DNA of 64,000 bases from contig CAMAUV010000011.1 of assembly GCA_945861415.1 (NCBI GenBank), forward strand, positions 1-64,000. Direction: 5' to 3'. This document shows positions 53,119-62,699 of this stretch, one piece after another (position 1 is the stretch's first letter; the number at the start of each line of letters is the position of its first letter). The notes below the pieces were generated by a model, which saw nothing but the letters and a program-made list of their open reading frames with translations, was not told the DNA's origin and made no database searches. Made by a program: the position numbers and the translations under genes. Source of the stretch: Akkermansia muciniphila. GTDB taxonomy: Bacteria; Verrucomicrobiota; Verrucomicrobiia; Verrucomicrobiales; V1-33.

Positions 53119-54039
53119 ATGTCAGACTCCGCAACAACTCCATCCACACATCCCGCCGCAGCCGATCCGGCTGCTGTAACGGCCCCCCCGCGCAGGGCTA
53201 CCGGCCCCAGCCGCAAGGGGGCCAAGGACATCGTCATTGAAAGGTTTGAGCAAAAGTTCGTCATGCACCCCCGGTTGGTGCCGCAGGTTCGCAAATACCT
53301 TGAATCCTTCACCGTCGCGGACCCGAACGGGCGCGGGGACATCCCGGAGTATATCACCACGACCCTCCAGCTCGATACCCCCACTATGGATCTAGCGCTG
53401 GCCAAGGAGCGGAAGTGCTTCGCTCGCTTCAAGCTCCGTGTCCGGACCTATGGCACGGACAGCAATCCCGGGAACCCGGTGTTCTTTGAGCTGAAGCGGA
53501 AAATCGGTGTCGTCATCGTAAAGAGCCGCGCCCGGATGAAGCGCGGACAGTTTGGCGCGCGGATCATTCAGCATCCGGAGGAGGCCCCCATGCTTAAGTC
53601 CGCCAAGGAGAACAATAATTTCATCGAATTTTGCCGGATCACGCGGACTATCGGTGCCACGCCCAAGATGCTCATCCGCTACATCCGGGAGAGTTATTTC
53701 GGAGCCAATGACGACTATGCCCGCATAACCTTTGACCGCCGGGTCTCTTACCGGCCCACGCGGGAGTGGCGGTTGCCCGGGGAGGAGGTCGCAGACTGGA
53801 AGTTCTGGCGGCCCATGGATACCCAAACCGGACTGCGTCGCCCCTACGCCGGATACATTTTCGAACTCAAAGCCATGCGGGACACCCCCAAATGGATGCT
53901 GGACCTCGTCCGCCGCTTTAACCTCAGTAATACCGGCTTCTGCAAGTATGCCACCGCATGGCGACTGGAGACGCTCTTCCGGGGTTTTCAGTATGCCGAT
54001 GGCAGCGAACCCGTTACCACGTCACCGAACTGGATTTAA
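53119..54039 (+). CDS. Polyphosphate polymerase (VTC) domain protein
   Basis: A 306-residue protein of the VTC/CYTH-like fold. The tunnel residues of the family appear as E-R-F-E-Q-K-F-V-M near 36, F-K-L-R-V-R-T-Y-G near 108, F-F-E-L-K-R-K-I-G and K-S-R-A near 127-141, and I-T-F-D-R-R-V-S-Y-R near 205. Eukaryotic VTC4 makes polyphosphate from ATP; bacterial members are unproven. The ATG at 53119 avoids an upstream GTG whose extension lacks family features. The first 30 residues are Ala/Pro-rich. It starts an operon with DUF4956, which is its usual partner. Confidence 0.88.
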   Translation: MSDSATTPSTHPAAADPAAVTAPPRRATGPSRKGAKDIVIERFEQKFVMHPRLVPQVRKYLESFTVADPNGRGDIPEYITTTLQLDTPTMDLALAKERKCFARFKLRVRTYGTDSNPGNPVFFELKRKIGVVIVKSRARMKRGQFGARIIQHPEEAPMLKSAKENNNFIEFCRITRTIGATPKMLIRYIRESYFGANDDYARITFDRRVSYRPTREWRLPGEEVADWKFWRPMDTQTGLRRPYAGYIFELKAMRDTPKWMLDLVRRFNLSNTGFCKYATAWRLETLFRGFQYADGSEPVTTSPNWI

Positions 54040-54134
54040 CCAGTTGCGCGCAGAGGCCCCGCAGACACTATGCGCGCTTCTTTTCCGGCCCCGGAACTCT
54101 GTCCCCTCACACCGTTCATCCCACCACTTTACTA

Positions 54135-54821
54135 ATGGAAGCACCCTTATTTGACGCTCTCGGGGCCATGCGATCGCTGGTCGCCACCGAGATATTTTAT
54201 TCATTGTGCATGTGCTTCGTGCTCTCACTGGTCTTGGCCAATGTTTACCGGTGGACCCACCAAGGCTTCAGTTATCAGCGGACCTTCCTGCAAACCATCG
54301 TCCTTGCCTCCATCGCCGTGAGCATCATGATCATGGCTATCGGTAACAATATGGCGCGCGGCCTTGGAATTCTGGGAGCCATGGCCTTTGTCCGTTTCCG
54401 TACACCCATCCGCGATCCGCGGGACGTCATCTTCATCTTTGCGGCTCTGGCCATCGGGATTTCCTGTGGCGCGCAGGTCTTCATGGTCGCCATTATGGGG
54501 ACGCTTTTCTTCGGGTTCACCGCATTCTTCCTCTCATGGTCTCCGTGGGCCAGTCGCCGGGAATTTGAAGGCCTGCTCCGCTTCCTGCTTCCTGCCGACG
54601 GTAAGGCTGCATCCTCTCTACCTGAAATTTTTGCCCAATATTGCACCAACACTGAACTGATCGCCACCCGCGAAGCCATTCAGGGTGAAGTGCTGGAATA
54701 TGCATATCAGGTCCGTCTGATTGATCCCTCTTACAAGGTCGACCTTGTGGACGCAGTGTCCAAGCTTCCTGACGCCAGCGAGGTGAGCCTCGTCATGCAG
54801 CGCACCACCGTGGAAATCTAG
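54135..54821 (+). CDS. DUF4956 membrane protein
   Basis: A 228-residue membrane protein with about four TM helices (residues about 17-38, 53-70, 92-112 and 114-134) and a cytoplasmic C-terminal domain. The R-G-L-G-I-L-G-A-M-A-F-V-R-F-R-T-P-I-R-D-P motif is diagnostic of DUF4956. Genes of this family nearly always follow a VTC-domain gene and often sit with CotH genes. Function is unknown; a membrane partner or exporter for the VTC product is a reasonable guess. The start at 54135 is chosen at the first family-like Met; an in-frame extension overlaps the previous gene. Confidence 0.92.
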   Translation: MEAPLFDALGAMRSLVATEIFYSLCMCFVLSLVLANVYRWTHQGFSYQRTFLQTIVLASIAVSIMIMAIGNNMARGLGILGAMAFVRFRTPIRDPRDVIFIFAALAIGISCGAQVFMVAIMGTLFFGFTAFFLSWSPWASRREFEGLLRFLLPADGKAASSLPEIFAQYCTNTELIATREAIQGEVLEYAYQVRLIDPSYKVDLVDAVSKLPDASEVSLVMQRTTVEI

Positions 54822-54842
54822 CACTGCACCTGAACACCACGT

Positions 54843-56042
54843 ATGAGCGAATTTCATCCCAATCGGACCAAACAAATCCGCACGCGGCCAAAACTCACGG
54901 CCCGCAAGGTTTTCGAATGCTGGCCGCTCCTCGTCTGGGCCGGCGTGCTTTTCATCGCCTACTACCTATACAGCGGCGGTGTGCAGTTCACCCGCATGAA
55001 CGGCGCGGTGGATCCTTACACGGAGACTGTCGCGCCCGTAGAGGAAGGCCGGTTGGCCAAAATCCTTGTCGAGCGCGGCCAGCGTGTCGCTCCTGGTGCG
55101 CCAGTGGCTCAGATGGACGACCTGACGTTCGTCCTAGAAATTGAGAGCAGGAAGCGCGAATTTGCAGCCGGGCGTATCGACGATTTCCGCGACCTTGACC
55201 TCGAAATCATCAAGCTCGAGTCGGACATGCGGGAGATCCAGATTGCCGAAGCTGAGGATGCTGCGGTGATCAAAGAACTCGACAAAGTCGTGTCGGACGT
55301 GGCCAAGGCCCAGCCTAATCCCCAGTTCCCCAACTTGCAGTTCTTTAATTCCGATCTGATCCGGGCCCGCACGGACCTTTCGAAAGCCACGGCAAGGCAG
55401 GCCCTTTCCACGCAGCATAAGGGAAAGGTTGAGGAAATCCTCAAGCGCATCCAGGGAGATCGTGCGAGGCTTGAGAAGGAGTCTGCCGATATTGGCGCTT
55501 TTGATCCTCAGAGTGACGACCTCTCAAAAATTGCCACCTCCCTGCGCGATAAAGAGCACGCGGAACTCATCGGGCTCAAAACACAGATCGAACTTTGCCA
55601 ACTCAGAACGAACCACGGCGGCATCGTGGACCGCATTGAAAAAGAAATCGGTGAATTCATTACCAAGGGTGAGAGCATTCTGAAAGTGGTGGGCGACCCG
55701 GTGCATATCGTCGCATTCCTTCCGCAGGACCAGGCGGATGATCTCAAGGATGGGCAGCCCGTTTTCGTCGTATCGACCGCGGATAAAACCAGTCTCTATG
55801 AGACCACCGTCCTGAGGGTGGCCCCGCGGATCAACAATCTGCCGGATTCCACCAGTCCGCTGCCCAACCGCCGGGTCCACGGGCGCGATGTGCTCGTCAA
55901 ATACCCGGACAGCGCAAAGACATCCGACGGAAAATTCAAACTTCTCCCCGGCCAAACTGTCATCATTCATACGGAAAAGCCAGGTGAGATCAATCTGCTG
56001 GACTCCATCTTCCAGAATGACGACAACGACAAGGTGCGCTGA
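54843..56042 (+). CDS. HlyD-type membrane fusion / secretion adaptor
   Basis: A 399-residue inner-membrane protein anchored by one TM helix (residues about 27-46). A biotinyl-lipoyl-like half domain follows (V-A-P-V-E-E-G-R-L-A-K-I-L-V-E-R-G-Q-R-V), then a long alpha-helical hairpin (about 95-255), then the second lipoyl half (L-R-T-N-H-G-G-I-V-D-R-I) and a beta-barrel region. This is the HlyD/AcrA adaptor layout. No ATPase or RND pump gene is adjacent, so it may serve the VTC-DUF4956 machinery. It follows DUF4956 by 21 bp. Confidence 0.87.
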   Translation: MSEFHPNRTKQIRTRPKLTARKVFECWPLLVWAGVLFIAYYLYSGGVQFTRMNGAVDPYTETVAPVEEGRLAKILVERGQRVAPGAPVAQMDDLTFVLEIESRKREFAAGRIDDFRDLDLEIIKLESDMREIQIAEAEDAAVIKELDKVVSDVAKAQPNPQFPNLQFFNSDLIRARTDLSKATARQALSTQHKGKVEEILKRIQGDRARLEKESADIGAFDPQSDDLSKIATSLRDKEHAELIGLKTQIELCQLRTNHGGIVDRIEKEIGEFITKGESILKVVGDPVHIVAFLPQDQADDLKDGQPVFVVSTADKTSLYETTVLRVAPRINNLPDSTSPLPNRRVHGRDVLVKYPDSAKTSDGKFKLLPGQTVIIHTEKPGEINLLDSIFQNDDNDKVR

Positions 56043-56073
56043 TTTTCACGGACTGCTTTCGCTGACACGACCC

Positions 56074-56496
56074 ATGAAAGTAATACTGCATCCTCTCGCG
56101 GCCCGTTTTCTGATTGCGGGCCTCGCCATTGCTCCCGCAGCCTGCTCCAGCACTAGGGACGGCCGGAGCACAGTTAAAGAGACTCCGCGAAAAGTGGAGG
56201 AGGCCAAACCTCGGGGAAGCGTGCAGCTAGGCATAGCATCTATCTACAAGGACCGCCGCACCGCCAGCGGGGAGCCCTACCGGGCCGGTGCCCTCGCTGC
56301 CGTCCACAAGCACCTGCCTTTCCGCAGCAAGGCCAAGGTCACCAATCTTAAAAATGGCAGAAGCGTTATTGTGCGCATCAATGACCGCGGTCCTTATATC
56401 AAAGGCCGCATCATCGACCTCACCCCCGCAGCCGCCTCCAAGCTCGGCTTCGGCTTCGCTCAGGGACTGGCCAAAGTCAAAGTCGAGAGGCTTTAG
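56074..56496 (+). CDS. RlpA-like double-psi beta-barrel lipoprotein
   Basis: A 140-residue protein. The signal has a probable lipobox (A-P-A-A-C near residue 24), so it may be a lipoprotein. The barrel has I-A-S-I-Y-K-D-R-R-T-A-S-G-E-P-Y, V-T-N-L-K-N-G-R-S-V-I-V-R-I-N-D-R-G-P-Y and I-D-L-T-P-A-A-A-S-K-L, the RlpA pattern including the catalytic Asp of N-D-R-G-P. The usual W-Y-G is I-Y-K here and no SPOR domain is present. RlpA enzymes cleave denuded peptidoglycan glycans. It lies 31 bp after the adaptor gene. Confidence 0.88.
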   Translation: MKVILHPLAARFLIAGLAIAPAACSSTRDGRSTVKETPRKVEEAKPRGSVQLGIASIYKDRRTASGEPYRAGALAAVHKHLPFRSKAKVTNLKNGRSVIVRINDRGPYIKGRIIDLTPAAASKLGFGFAQGLAKVKVERL

Positions 56497-56620
56497 CCTC
56501 GCTCGGGCACTGACTGCCCAGTAGGGATTGACCAATGAATGTCATTGCCCTTGCGTGCTCATGATCCGCGATAGCATAATCGCCCGCCAAGCCGGGGAGA
56601 ATACCAACCATATCAGTAAA
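56497..56620 (+). promoter_or_regulatory. Likely transaldolase promoter region
   Basis: The 124 bp before the transaldolase ATG contain TTGCGT (56551-56556) and CATAAT (56575-56580) with 18-bp spacing, a plausible sigma-70-like promoter. An in-frame start at 56528 would place 31 non-family residues ahead of the enzyme and is rejected. Confidence 0.35.
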
Positions 56621-57580
56621 ATGAGCCAGCTCGACGAATTGAAGAAAGTGACCACCGTGGTTGCCGACACCGGTGATTTTGAATCCATGCGCGCCTACAA
56701 ACCGCAGGACGCGACGACGAATCCCTCGCTCATTCTGCAGGCCACTGAAAAGCCGCAATACCGTCCGCTCATCGATGAAGCGGTGGCCATGCACAAAGGC
56801 AGCACGCTCAACGGCGGTGCGCTGGTGGAAAGCATCATTGATCGCATTCTCATTCTGTTCGGAAAGGAAATTCTGAAAATCGTTCCGGGGCGTGTCAGCA
56901 CGGAAGTGGACGCCCGCCTCTCTTTCGACACAGCCGGCACCGTCGCCAAGGCCCGGCAGCTCATCGCCATGTATGAAGCGGACGGCATTTCGAGGGAGCG
57001 TATCCTAATCAAGATTGCCAGCACGTGGGAGGGCATCAAAGCCGCCGAGATTCTGCAAAAAGAAGGCATCAACTGTAATCTCACACTGCTTTTCTCTCTG
57101 GCGCAGGCCATTGCTTGCGCGGAAGCGGGCGTTACGCTGATCTCGCCTTTCGTAGGGCGCATTCTCGACTGGTTCAAAGCCGCGACCAAGAGGGACTATG
57201 CTCCTGCGGAAGACCCCGGCGTAATCTCCGTGACCAGCATCTTCCACTACTATAAGAAGCACGGCTACAAGACCGAGGTCATGGGTGCCAGCTTCCGGAA
57301 CAAAGGGGAAATCACCGAGCTAGCCGGCTGCGATCTCCTCACCATCAGTCCTGCGTTACTGGGTGAACTCCAAGCCTGTGAGGAACCGCTTTCTCTCAAA
57401 CTGGATGGCGCTGTCTCCGCCGGTATGGACATCCCCCGCCAAACTTATGACGAGAGGTCTTTCCGTTTCGAACTAAACGAGGACGCCATGGCCACGGAGA
57501 AGACCGCGGAGGGCATCCGGAAGTTTGCAGCCGATATCGTGAAGCTGGAGAAGCTGGTGGCCTCGGTGATCGCGGGCTGA
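56621..57580 (+). CDS. tal: Transaldolase
   Basis: A 319-residue cytoplasmic enzyme of the non-oxidative pentose phosphate pathway, moving a dihydroxyacetone unit between sugar phosphates. It has the D-A-T-T-N-P-S-L-I motif near 30, the Schiff-base Lys in [12 protein letters not shown] near 132, N-L-T-L-L-F-S near 155 and [11 protein letters not shown] near 178. Length and motifs match the TalB class I type. It could feed intermediates from the window's sugar locus into central metabolism, but it is 20 kb away and separately transcribed. Confidence 0.96.
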   Translation: MSQLDELKKVTTVVADTGDFESMRAYKPQDATTNPSLILQATEKPQYRPLIDEAVAMHKGSTLNGGALVESIIDRILILFGKEILKIVPGRVSTEVDARLSFDTAGTVAKARQLIAMYEADGISRERILIKIASTWEGIKAAEILQKEGINCNLTLLFSLAQAIACAEAGVTLISPFVGRILDWFKAATKRDYAPAEDPGVISVTSIFHYYKKHGYKTEVMGASFRNKGEITELAGCDLLTISPALLGELQACEEPLSLKLDGAVSAGMDIPRQTYDERSFRFELNEDAMATEKTAEGIRKFAADIVKLEKLVASVIAG

Positions 57581-57585
57581 AGTTC

Positions 57586-57867
57586 TTGACGCCCAGCGCC
57601 AGGAGCACCGCCGGTCAGCCTTCGCCGCCATTCCATGTATGGATCTATCTGGGCCTCGGGCTGTTTATGCTTGGGCGGGGCGCGCAGGATGTTGCAGCCG
57701 GCCGCACCGACGGAATGACGTGGTTTCGTCTCTGTGCCGCCGCTTTCCTTGCATATGGTGCCATCCGTGATTGGCGTAGGTATCAACGCCGCCAGTTGCG
57801 GCAACCGCGTCCCCCTGAACAAAAGGAGTCTCTTCCTTCATCGCCGCCGGATGACGAGCCCCTCTAG
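57586..57867 (+). CDS. Small two-helix membrane protein downstream of transaldolase
   Basis: A 93-residue protein starting at TTG 57586, 5 bp after the transaldolase stop. It has two hydrophobic segments (residues about 18-36 and 44-62), a positive stretch W-R-R-Y-Q-R-R-Q-L-R and a Pro-rich acidic tail. No family is recognised. The TTG start and lack of a strong ribosome-binding site make the exact start uncertain. Coding is supported by the membrane profile. Confidence 0.5.
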   Translation: MTPSARSTAGQPSPPFHVWIYLGLGLFMLGRGAQDVAAGRTDGMTWFRLCAAAFLAYGAIRDWRRYQRRQLRQPRPPEQKESLPSSPPDDEPL

Positions 57868-57920
57868 GAGCGACTGCCTCTGCGATCTCTGTGTCCTTAA
57901 GGTGCGACTACCCGCGCAGC

Positions 57921-58481
57921 CTATTTTGCTGCGAGCGCGGCGTCGATGGCGTCGGTGAGTTCTTTGGCGCCGGGATCTGTGCCCGAGTCCCAGCGTTTCA
58001 GGATTTTGCCGTCTTTCCCCACGAGGAATTTGCCGAAGTTCCACTTCACGTCGCCGGGTATGGGGGAGTCTTTTCCGGTGAGAGCGGCGAAGAGCGGGTG
58101 CTGCTCGGCGCCTTTCACGTGGAGCTTTTCAAACAAAGGAAACGTCACGCTGTACTTTGTGGAGCAGAACGTCTTGATCTCCTCCGCGGTGCCCGGCTCT
58201 TGGCTGCCGAAGTCATTGCAGGGGAATGCCAGCACGCTGAAGCCTTTTTCTTTATAATTTTGGTGCAGGGCTTCGAGGCCGGTGTACTGCCGGGTAAAGC
58301 CGCACTTGGAGGCGACGTTGACTAGCAAGAGGACTTTGCCGTTGTAGGCCTTGAGGCTGGTTGCTTTGCCGTCGATGTCCTTGAGGGGGATGTTTTGAAT
58401 GAAGTCCGCAGCGGGACCGGCGGTGAGTGTTCCGGTGAGCATGGCAATGGCGGTGAGGGATAAAAATGAGCGTGTTTTCAT
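57921..58481 (-). CDS. Secreted glutathione peroxidase (Cys type)
   Basis: A 186-residue thiol peroxidase with a signal peptide (residues 1-21). The active-site motifs are V-A-S-K-C-G-F-T (peroxidatic Cys), F-P-C-N-D-F-G-S-Q-E-P-G (Gln) and V-K-W-N-F-G-K-F (Trp and Asn). The active residue is Cys, not selenocysteine. Export suggests periplasmic peroxide or lipid hydroperoxide reduction. The start at 58481 begins the signal peptide; a longer in-frame ORF up to 58772 has no family features. Confidence 0.93.
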   Translation of the reverse strand: MKTRSFLSLTAIAMLTGTLTAGPAADFIQNIPLKDIDGKATSLKAYNGKVLLLVNVASKCGFTRQYTGLEALHQNYKEKGFSVLAFPCNDFGSQEPGTAEEIKTFCSTKYSVTFPLFEKLHVKGAEQHPLFAALTGKDSPIPGDVKWNFGKFLVGKDGKILKRWDSGTDPGAKELTDAIDAALAAK

Positions 58482-58851
58482 GGAAAATAATGAACGCGCG
58501 GAGAACGCGGTGGGTTTCACCGGAATCGCGTGTCTCCCGCTGGCGCAGGTTGGGCCAACTACGAGCTGAGCGCTACCGGGCGGAATGCAGGCCGACACCA
58601 CCTTCACCTTGGCAGCCAAAGCTTCATCTGCGGTGACAGGCGGCGGAACCATCGAGGGGTCGTTTTCTTCGGGAGTATTCATGAGGTGACGTGCTGGGTT
58701 GGAAGCGGGGGATGAATGCATGTGGATAGCGCCCCAAGCCAATTTGCTCGTGGAATTCCACATACGCCGCACATCCTAACGCGGTCCCATCGTTGGTGAT
58801 GGACCGTTCCCTTTCGATCAATTCATCCCGAATGGATGGGCGCTAGGTTGA

Positions 58852-61800
58852 TCAGTAGTTGAACAAAAACGCTGGGTTGTTGATGAGGGCCCATGCGAGG
58901 TCCTGCGCGGCAGTGAGGCGTTTGGACTTTAGCTGGGCGGCGCTGAGTTCGACATCGCGGCGGAGCAGCGCAAGGACCGGAGGGACGGGCACAGGCTGTT
59001 CGGCGCGGGCAATTTGCGCTTTGAGGTCTTCGAGCTTCGGATCTGCGGGCAGAGGTTTTTGCGCTTCGGCGAGCGCGGCCTCACTGGCTTTGATACCAGC
59101 ATCGCTGGCGCGCAGATGAGTGATAAGCACTTTGCTTTGTTCCGGAGTGCGCTTTTCCGCAACTATGGCGAGGACTTCGGCAACGGGGGCCGGGAGCCCA
59201 AAGTTCAACGGTGCCGGCACCGCTGTAAGGCTGAGACGGAAATGTCCAAGTAGGTGCTTTCCGTCAATATATTGCTGATGCAGAACAATTTTGATTTCTC
59301 CGCCCTCCGTGGCAGTGAGCGGGGCCTTGAGCGGGAAAATGGCAGCTTGGTTTTTGCCCACGCCACCGGGATGAATGGCCCAGCCGTCCGGTTCGCCGCC
59401 AATCTGGCCATTCACAGCGCGCGGCACTTCGTAGCCGCCCTGCTGATAAGTAGCGCCGGGTTCGGCGAAGGTGAGTTCCTGTGGCTGACCGCCTTTGGGT
59501 GTGAAGGTGGCCTTCAATTCGCTGAGCACAAAGTTGCCTTTTTCGCTGCGGCCGGGGCCGCTGCTGGGAAGCCGGGGCTCGGTGAGCGCTTCGATTTTTA
59601 GGCCGGTGATTTGAGAAACGGTGACCGGAGCCTTGATCGTGTAGTCCTGTTTCCCTTCGGCGCCCAGCGCGAGGATAGAAAGGCTAGGCTGCTTCTCCAG
59701 CTTGTTTTCTCTCTTTGTGCTGAGCGCTTCGGAGGCATCGAGGAATGCCCACGCGGTTTGCCCACCGTCATGACCTTTGTCCCAGTCGGGCAGTTTCGCC
59801 GCGATGGCGGATTCTGCATCGGCGATGGCTTTCTGCGCGGCGGCGATTTTCTCCTGCAGCTGTTTTTCCATCTCCGCGCGGGCGGGGGCGATGGCGGCCT
59901 CGTGCTCGGTGAACTGAGATTTCAATCCGGCGACTTTTGCCACGCGATCCGCCTCGGCCTTGTCGATGTCCGGTTTCCACTTTGCTTCCAGTGCGGTGAG
60001 GTCGTCGGTGAGATGCTGATGCGCAGATTCCATTTCCGTCATGGCTGCCACAGCGGTCTCTTCTTCAGCGACCAGCGGAGGGCGGTTGAGCACGCGGAGG
60101 TAGATCGAGCGGACGAGTTCGAGGTCATCCTTTGCGGTCTCTGCGAGTTTGGCGAGCGCATTGCCGGAAGAGGAAAGCGCATCGCCGACAGTGGGTCCGG
60201 AAATAAGCGCCATGATGGGGCCAAGCTGAAGCTCGCCGCTGCGCTCACACTCGCAGGAACTCTCCCGCACAGGCCGTCCTAGGTTATTGAGGAAGCCATC
60301 CGCCGGGCCAGCCTGATTGTCGGCCAGTTGCGCTGCGCGTACTCCGCCGGGCAGAGGACTCTTTGAGCCGGTGACGGCGAAGATGGTATCGTAGAGCACC
60401 TCCGCGGGCAGCCGCCGGGCCATGGCGTGACTGTAGTTGGTATTGTCGTCCGCATTCCACTGATTTGTGCTGATGCTCAACTGATAGGTGCGGCTGCGGC
60501 AGATGGTGCGGATGAGATGCCGGGTATCAAATTCATGCGCGATGAATTCTTCCGTTAGCCATTTGAGGAGCTCGGGATTGCTCGGCGGATTGCCGGCACG
60601 GATGTCGTCCAGCGGCTCAATGATGCCCGTGCCGGTGAGATAACCCCAGAGGCGGTTCACGTAGCTGGTGGCAAAATACTGATTGTCCGCGCTCGTGATC
60701 CACGCGGCTAGTTCATCCCGGCGGGGGGATTGCTCTCTCTTTTCGAACTTTGCCGAATAAGGAAAGGCCGGTGGCGTGACGGCACCGGTGCGGTCGTGTT
60801 TGATTTCTCCGTTGGGTCGGTTCACCACCAGTTCAAACAGGGGCTTGGCATCCTCCACTGCTGTGCCGCCGATTTTGCGGTCCCCGCTGGCGGGATCGCG
60901 GTCGAGGCCCGTTTGCGCAAACCATGCAGACATCTGGTAATACTGATCCTGCGTCCAGCGCTCGAAGGGATGGTCGTGGCATTTGTTGCAGTTGAAGCGT
61001 GTGGCCAGGAAGAGGTGGGTGGTGTTTTCCATCATCTCCACGGGCTCCCGCAGTATTTTATAGTAGGCGGCCTGAGGCACCTCCTTATTGCTGCCCGTAG
61101 CGGTTAGAATGGCGCGAGCGAACTGATCGTAGGGCACGTTTTTCTCCACTTGGACGCGCACCCAGTCGCGGAAAAGTGTCGCGCCTTCACCGCCGAGGAA
61201 TTTGCTGTTAACTTGGAGCAGGTCGCACCACTTGTTCGTCCAGTGGTCCACGAATTCGGGCGTGCCGATGAGCGCATCGATGAGCGCCTCCCGCTTCAAG
61301 TGGCCGTCCCGAATGTCGGCAGTGAACGCGGTGACCGTCTCCGGCGAGGGCGGCAACCCGGTTAGGTCAAGGTAGGCGCGACGCACGAATTCGAGGTCTG
61401 TGCAGATGCCGCTTTGGAGCGTCTTCATGCGCTGGAGCTTTGCGGCCACCAATTCATCCACTTTATTGTTCGCCGGAGGCTGTTGCCAGACAAAGCCGGT
61501 GCGGTCGCCCATCACGGTGAGAACGGTGCTGGCGTAGGCACCTTCATAGCGGGCGAGCACCGGAGCCTCCCCGCGGCGCAGAGCAGAGAGCAGGCCGGTC
61601 TTGTCGTGCTTCGCGACCTCGCCGTTGCCGCTTTCGATGTAGGCCTCCTGCGTGACATCGCGCACGAGTCCGTCGGCGTAATGCGCGATGACGCGGAACT
61701 GCTGCCGCTCGCCGGGCATTTGCGTGACCGGATTCTGCGGGCTCAGTTCAATGCGCGTCACCCGCGGCGTCGCGAGATCCAGTTTCATGCCGCCGGCGAT

Positions 61801-62463
61801 CCAGTCACGCAAAATGGTGTAATACTTGTCCCCCGGTTTCATCACCTGCCCGCCCTCATGCGGCACCGCGCCCGTCCCCTTGAGCAGCATGAGCGATTCA
61901 TCAGGACTCGCGGCGTTAGTGCGGCGTCCTTTGATGTCATCGGTGAAGGCGCGGAGATCGTAGATGGGATCGTAGCCGCGCAGACTGAGCTTGAAGCCCG
62001 CCTTGCCATCCTTCGCGCCGTGACAAGTGCCCATGTTGCAACCCATGCGCGAAATGACCGGTGTCACATCTCGAATGTAGTCAGGCACCGGTTTCGCGCT
62101 GATACTGGCCACGGTCACCGGCACGTCTATGGATTGGCTGCCAAGCACGGCGCGCACTTTGGCCGCCCCACCAGCAGAACCCGTCACCGTGCCCGCCGGA
62201 GAGACATCAACGCCGCCCTCCGTCTGCCATTTTACGGCGCGGGTGGCATCCGCCGCCGTGCCATCTTTGCGGATCGCGGTGATGAGGAGTTGCGCATAGC
62301 TGTGCGGCCCGGTGAGCTTTATTTCCGCGGGTTCTACCCTCAGTGAAGCGATCTGGTCCGCGGCCGGAAAAACCTCAGGCGAAGTGGCAGCAGCATCCAT
62401 CTTCTCCGCGGCGTGAGCTACGGTAGTAAAAGAGGCGGCGAAAAACAGACGGACGAAATGCAT
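58852..62463 (-). CDS. PSD1/DUF1549-DUF1553 cytochrome-like protein with Ig-like and lectin-like inserts
   Basis: A 1203-residue secreted protein with a signal peptide (residues 1-18). Residues about 38-120 form a Big_2-like Ig domain. A cysteine motif C-N-M-G-T-C-H-G near 142 precedes the DUF1549 (PSCyt2) region, and C-N-K-C-H-D-H-P near 510 is a proper c-type haem motif. DUF1553 (PSD1) occupies about 590-870 and the C-terminus. Between its halves lies an Ala/Lys-rich coiled coil (about 830-930) and a LamG-like stretch (E-I-K-I-V-L-H-Q-Q-Y-I-D-G). These proteins are PVC hallmarks, usually paired with a DUF1501 gene, which is absent here. Function is unknown. Confidence 0.92.
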   Translation of the reverse strand: MHFVRLFFAASFTTVAHAAEKMDAAATSPEVFPAADQIASLRVEPAEIKLTGPHSYAQLLITAIRKDGTAADATRAVKWQTEGGVDVSPAGTVTGSAGGAAKVRAVLGSQSIDVPVTVASISAKPVPDYIRDVTPVISRMGCNMGTCHGAKDGKAGFKLSLRGYDPIYDLRAFTDDIKGRRTNAASPDESLMLLKGTGAVPHEGGQVMKPGDKYYTILRDWIAGGMKLDLATPRVTRIELSPQNPVTQMPGERQQFRVIAHYADGLVRDVTQEAYIESGNGEVAKHDKTGLLSALRRGEAPVLARYEGAYASTVLTVMGDRTGFVWQQPPANNKVDELVAAKLQRMKTLQSGICTDLEFVRRAYLDLTGLPPSPETVTAFTADIRDGHLKREALIDALIGTPEFVDHWTNKWCDLLQVNSKFLGGEGATLFRDWVRVQVEKNVPYDQFARAILTATGSNKEVPQAAYYKILREPVEMMENTTHLFLATRFNCNKCHDHPFERWTQDQYYQMSAWFAQTGLDRDPASGDRKIGGTAVEDAKPLFELVVNRPNGEIKHDRTGAVTPPAFPYSAKFEKREQSPRRDELAAWITSADNQYFATSYVNRLWGYLTGTGIIEPLDDIRAGNPPSNPELLKWLTEEFIAHEFDTRHLIRTICRSRTYQLSISTNQWNADDNTNYSHAMARRLPAEVLYDTIFAVTGSKSPLPGGVRAAQLADNQAGPADGFLNNLGRPVRESSCECERSGELQLGPIMALISGPTVGDALSSSGNALAKLAETAKDDLELVRSIYLRVLNRPPLVAEEETAVAAMTEMESAHQHLTDDLTALEAKWKPDIDKAEADRVAKVAGLKSQFTEHEAAIAPARAEMEKQLQEKIAAAQKAIADAESAIAAKLPDWDKGHDGGQTAWAFLDASEALSTKRENKLEKQPSLSILALGAEGKQDYTIKAPVTVSQITGLKIEALTEPRLPSSGPGRSEKGNFVLSELKATFTPKGGQPQELTFAEPGATYQQGGYEVPRAVNGQIGGEPDGWAIHPGGVGKNQAAIFPLKAPLTATEGGEIKIVLHQQYIDGKHLLGHFRLSLTAVPAPLNFGLPAPVAEVLAIVAEKRTPEQSKVLITHLRASDAGIKASEAALAEAQKPLPADPKLEDLKAQIARAEQPVPVPPVLALLRRDVELSAAQLKSKRLTAAQDLAWALINNPAFLFNY

Positions 62464-62699
62464 AAGGCGGCAGAAAAAACTTATTCCCTACTCCTTAACC
62501 TGATCCCACAAAAGGCAATCCCGCGTGTCCGGGGGTTAAGGTGGCGGAAGTAGTTAGGGGATTCCCAGAAAATTGCCATCATACGGTAAAATAATTATTT
62601 TGTAATTAATGAGGTGCTAATTCCAATAGTTATAATTTCCGCATCTCCAAAAAGGGTGTAGGACAGCGCTCCCTTGCCAACCAATCCGCACGGTCTTTT
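62464..62699. promoter_or_regulatory. AT-rich divergent intergenic region
   Basis: About 236 bp between the PSD1-type gene (leftward) and the last gene (rightward). An AT-rich core (AAAATAATTATTTTGTAATTA near 62588-62608) stands out from the GC-rich surroundings and likely carries promoters for both. No clear operator was found. Confidence 0.45.

Noticed and set aside
58482-58772. 97-codon N-terminal extension of the glutathione peroxidase
   Set aside because: It places a typical signal peptide in the middle of the protein; the ATG at 58481 is the normal start.
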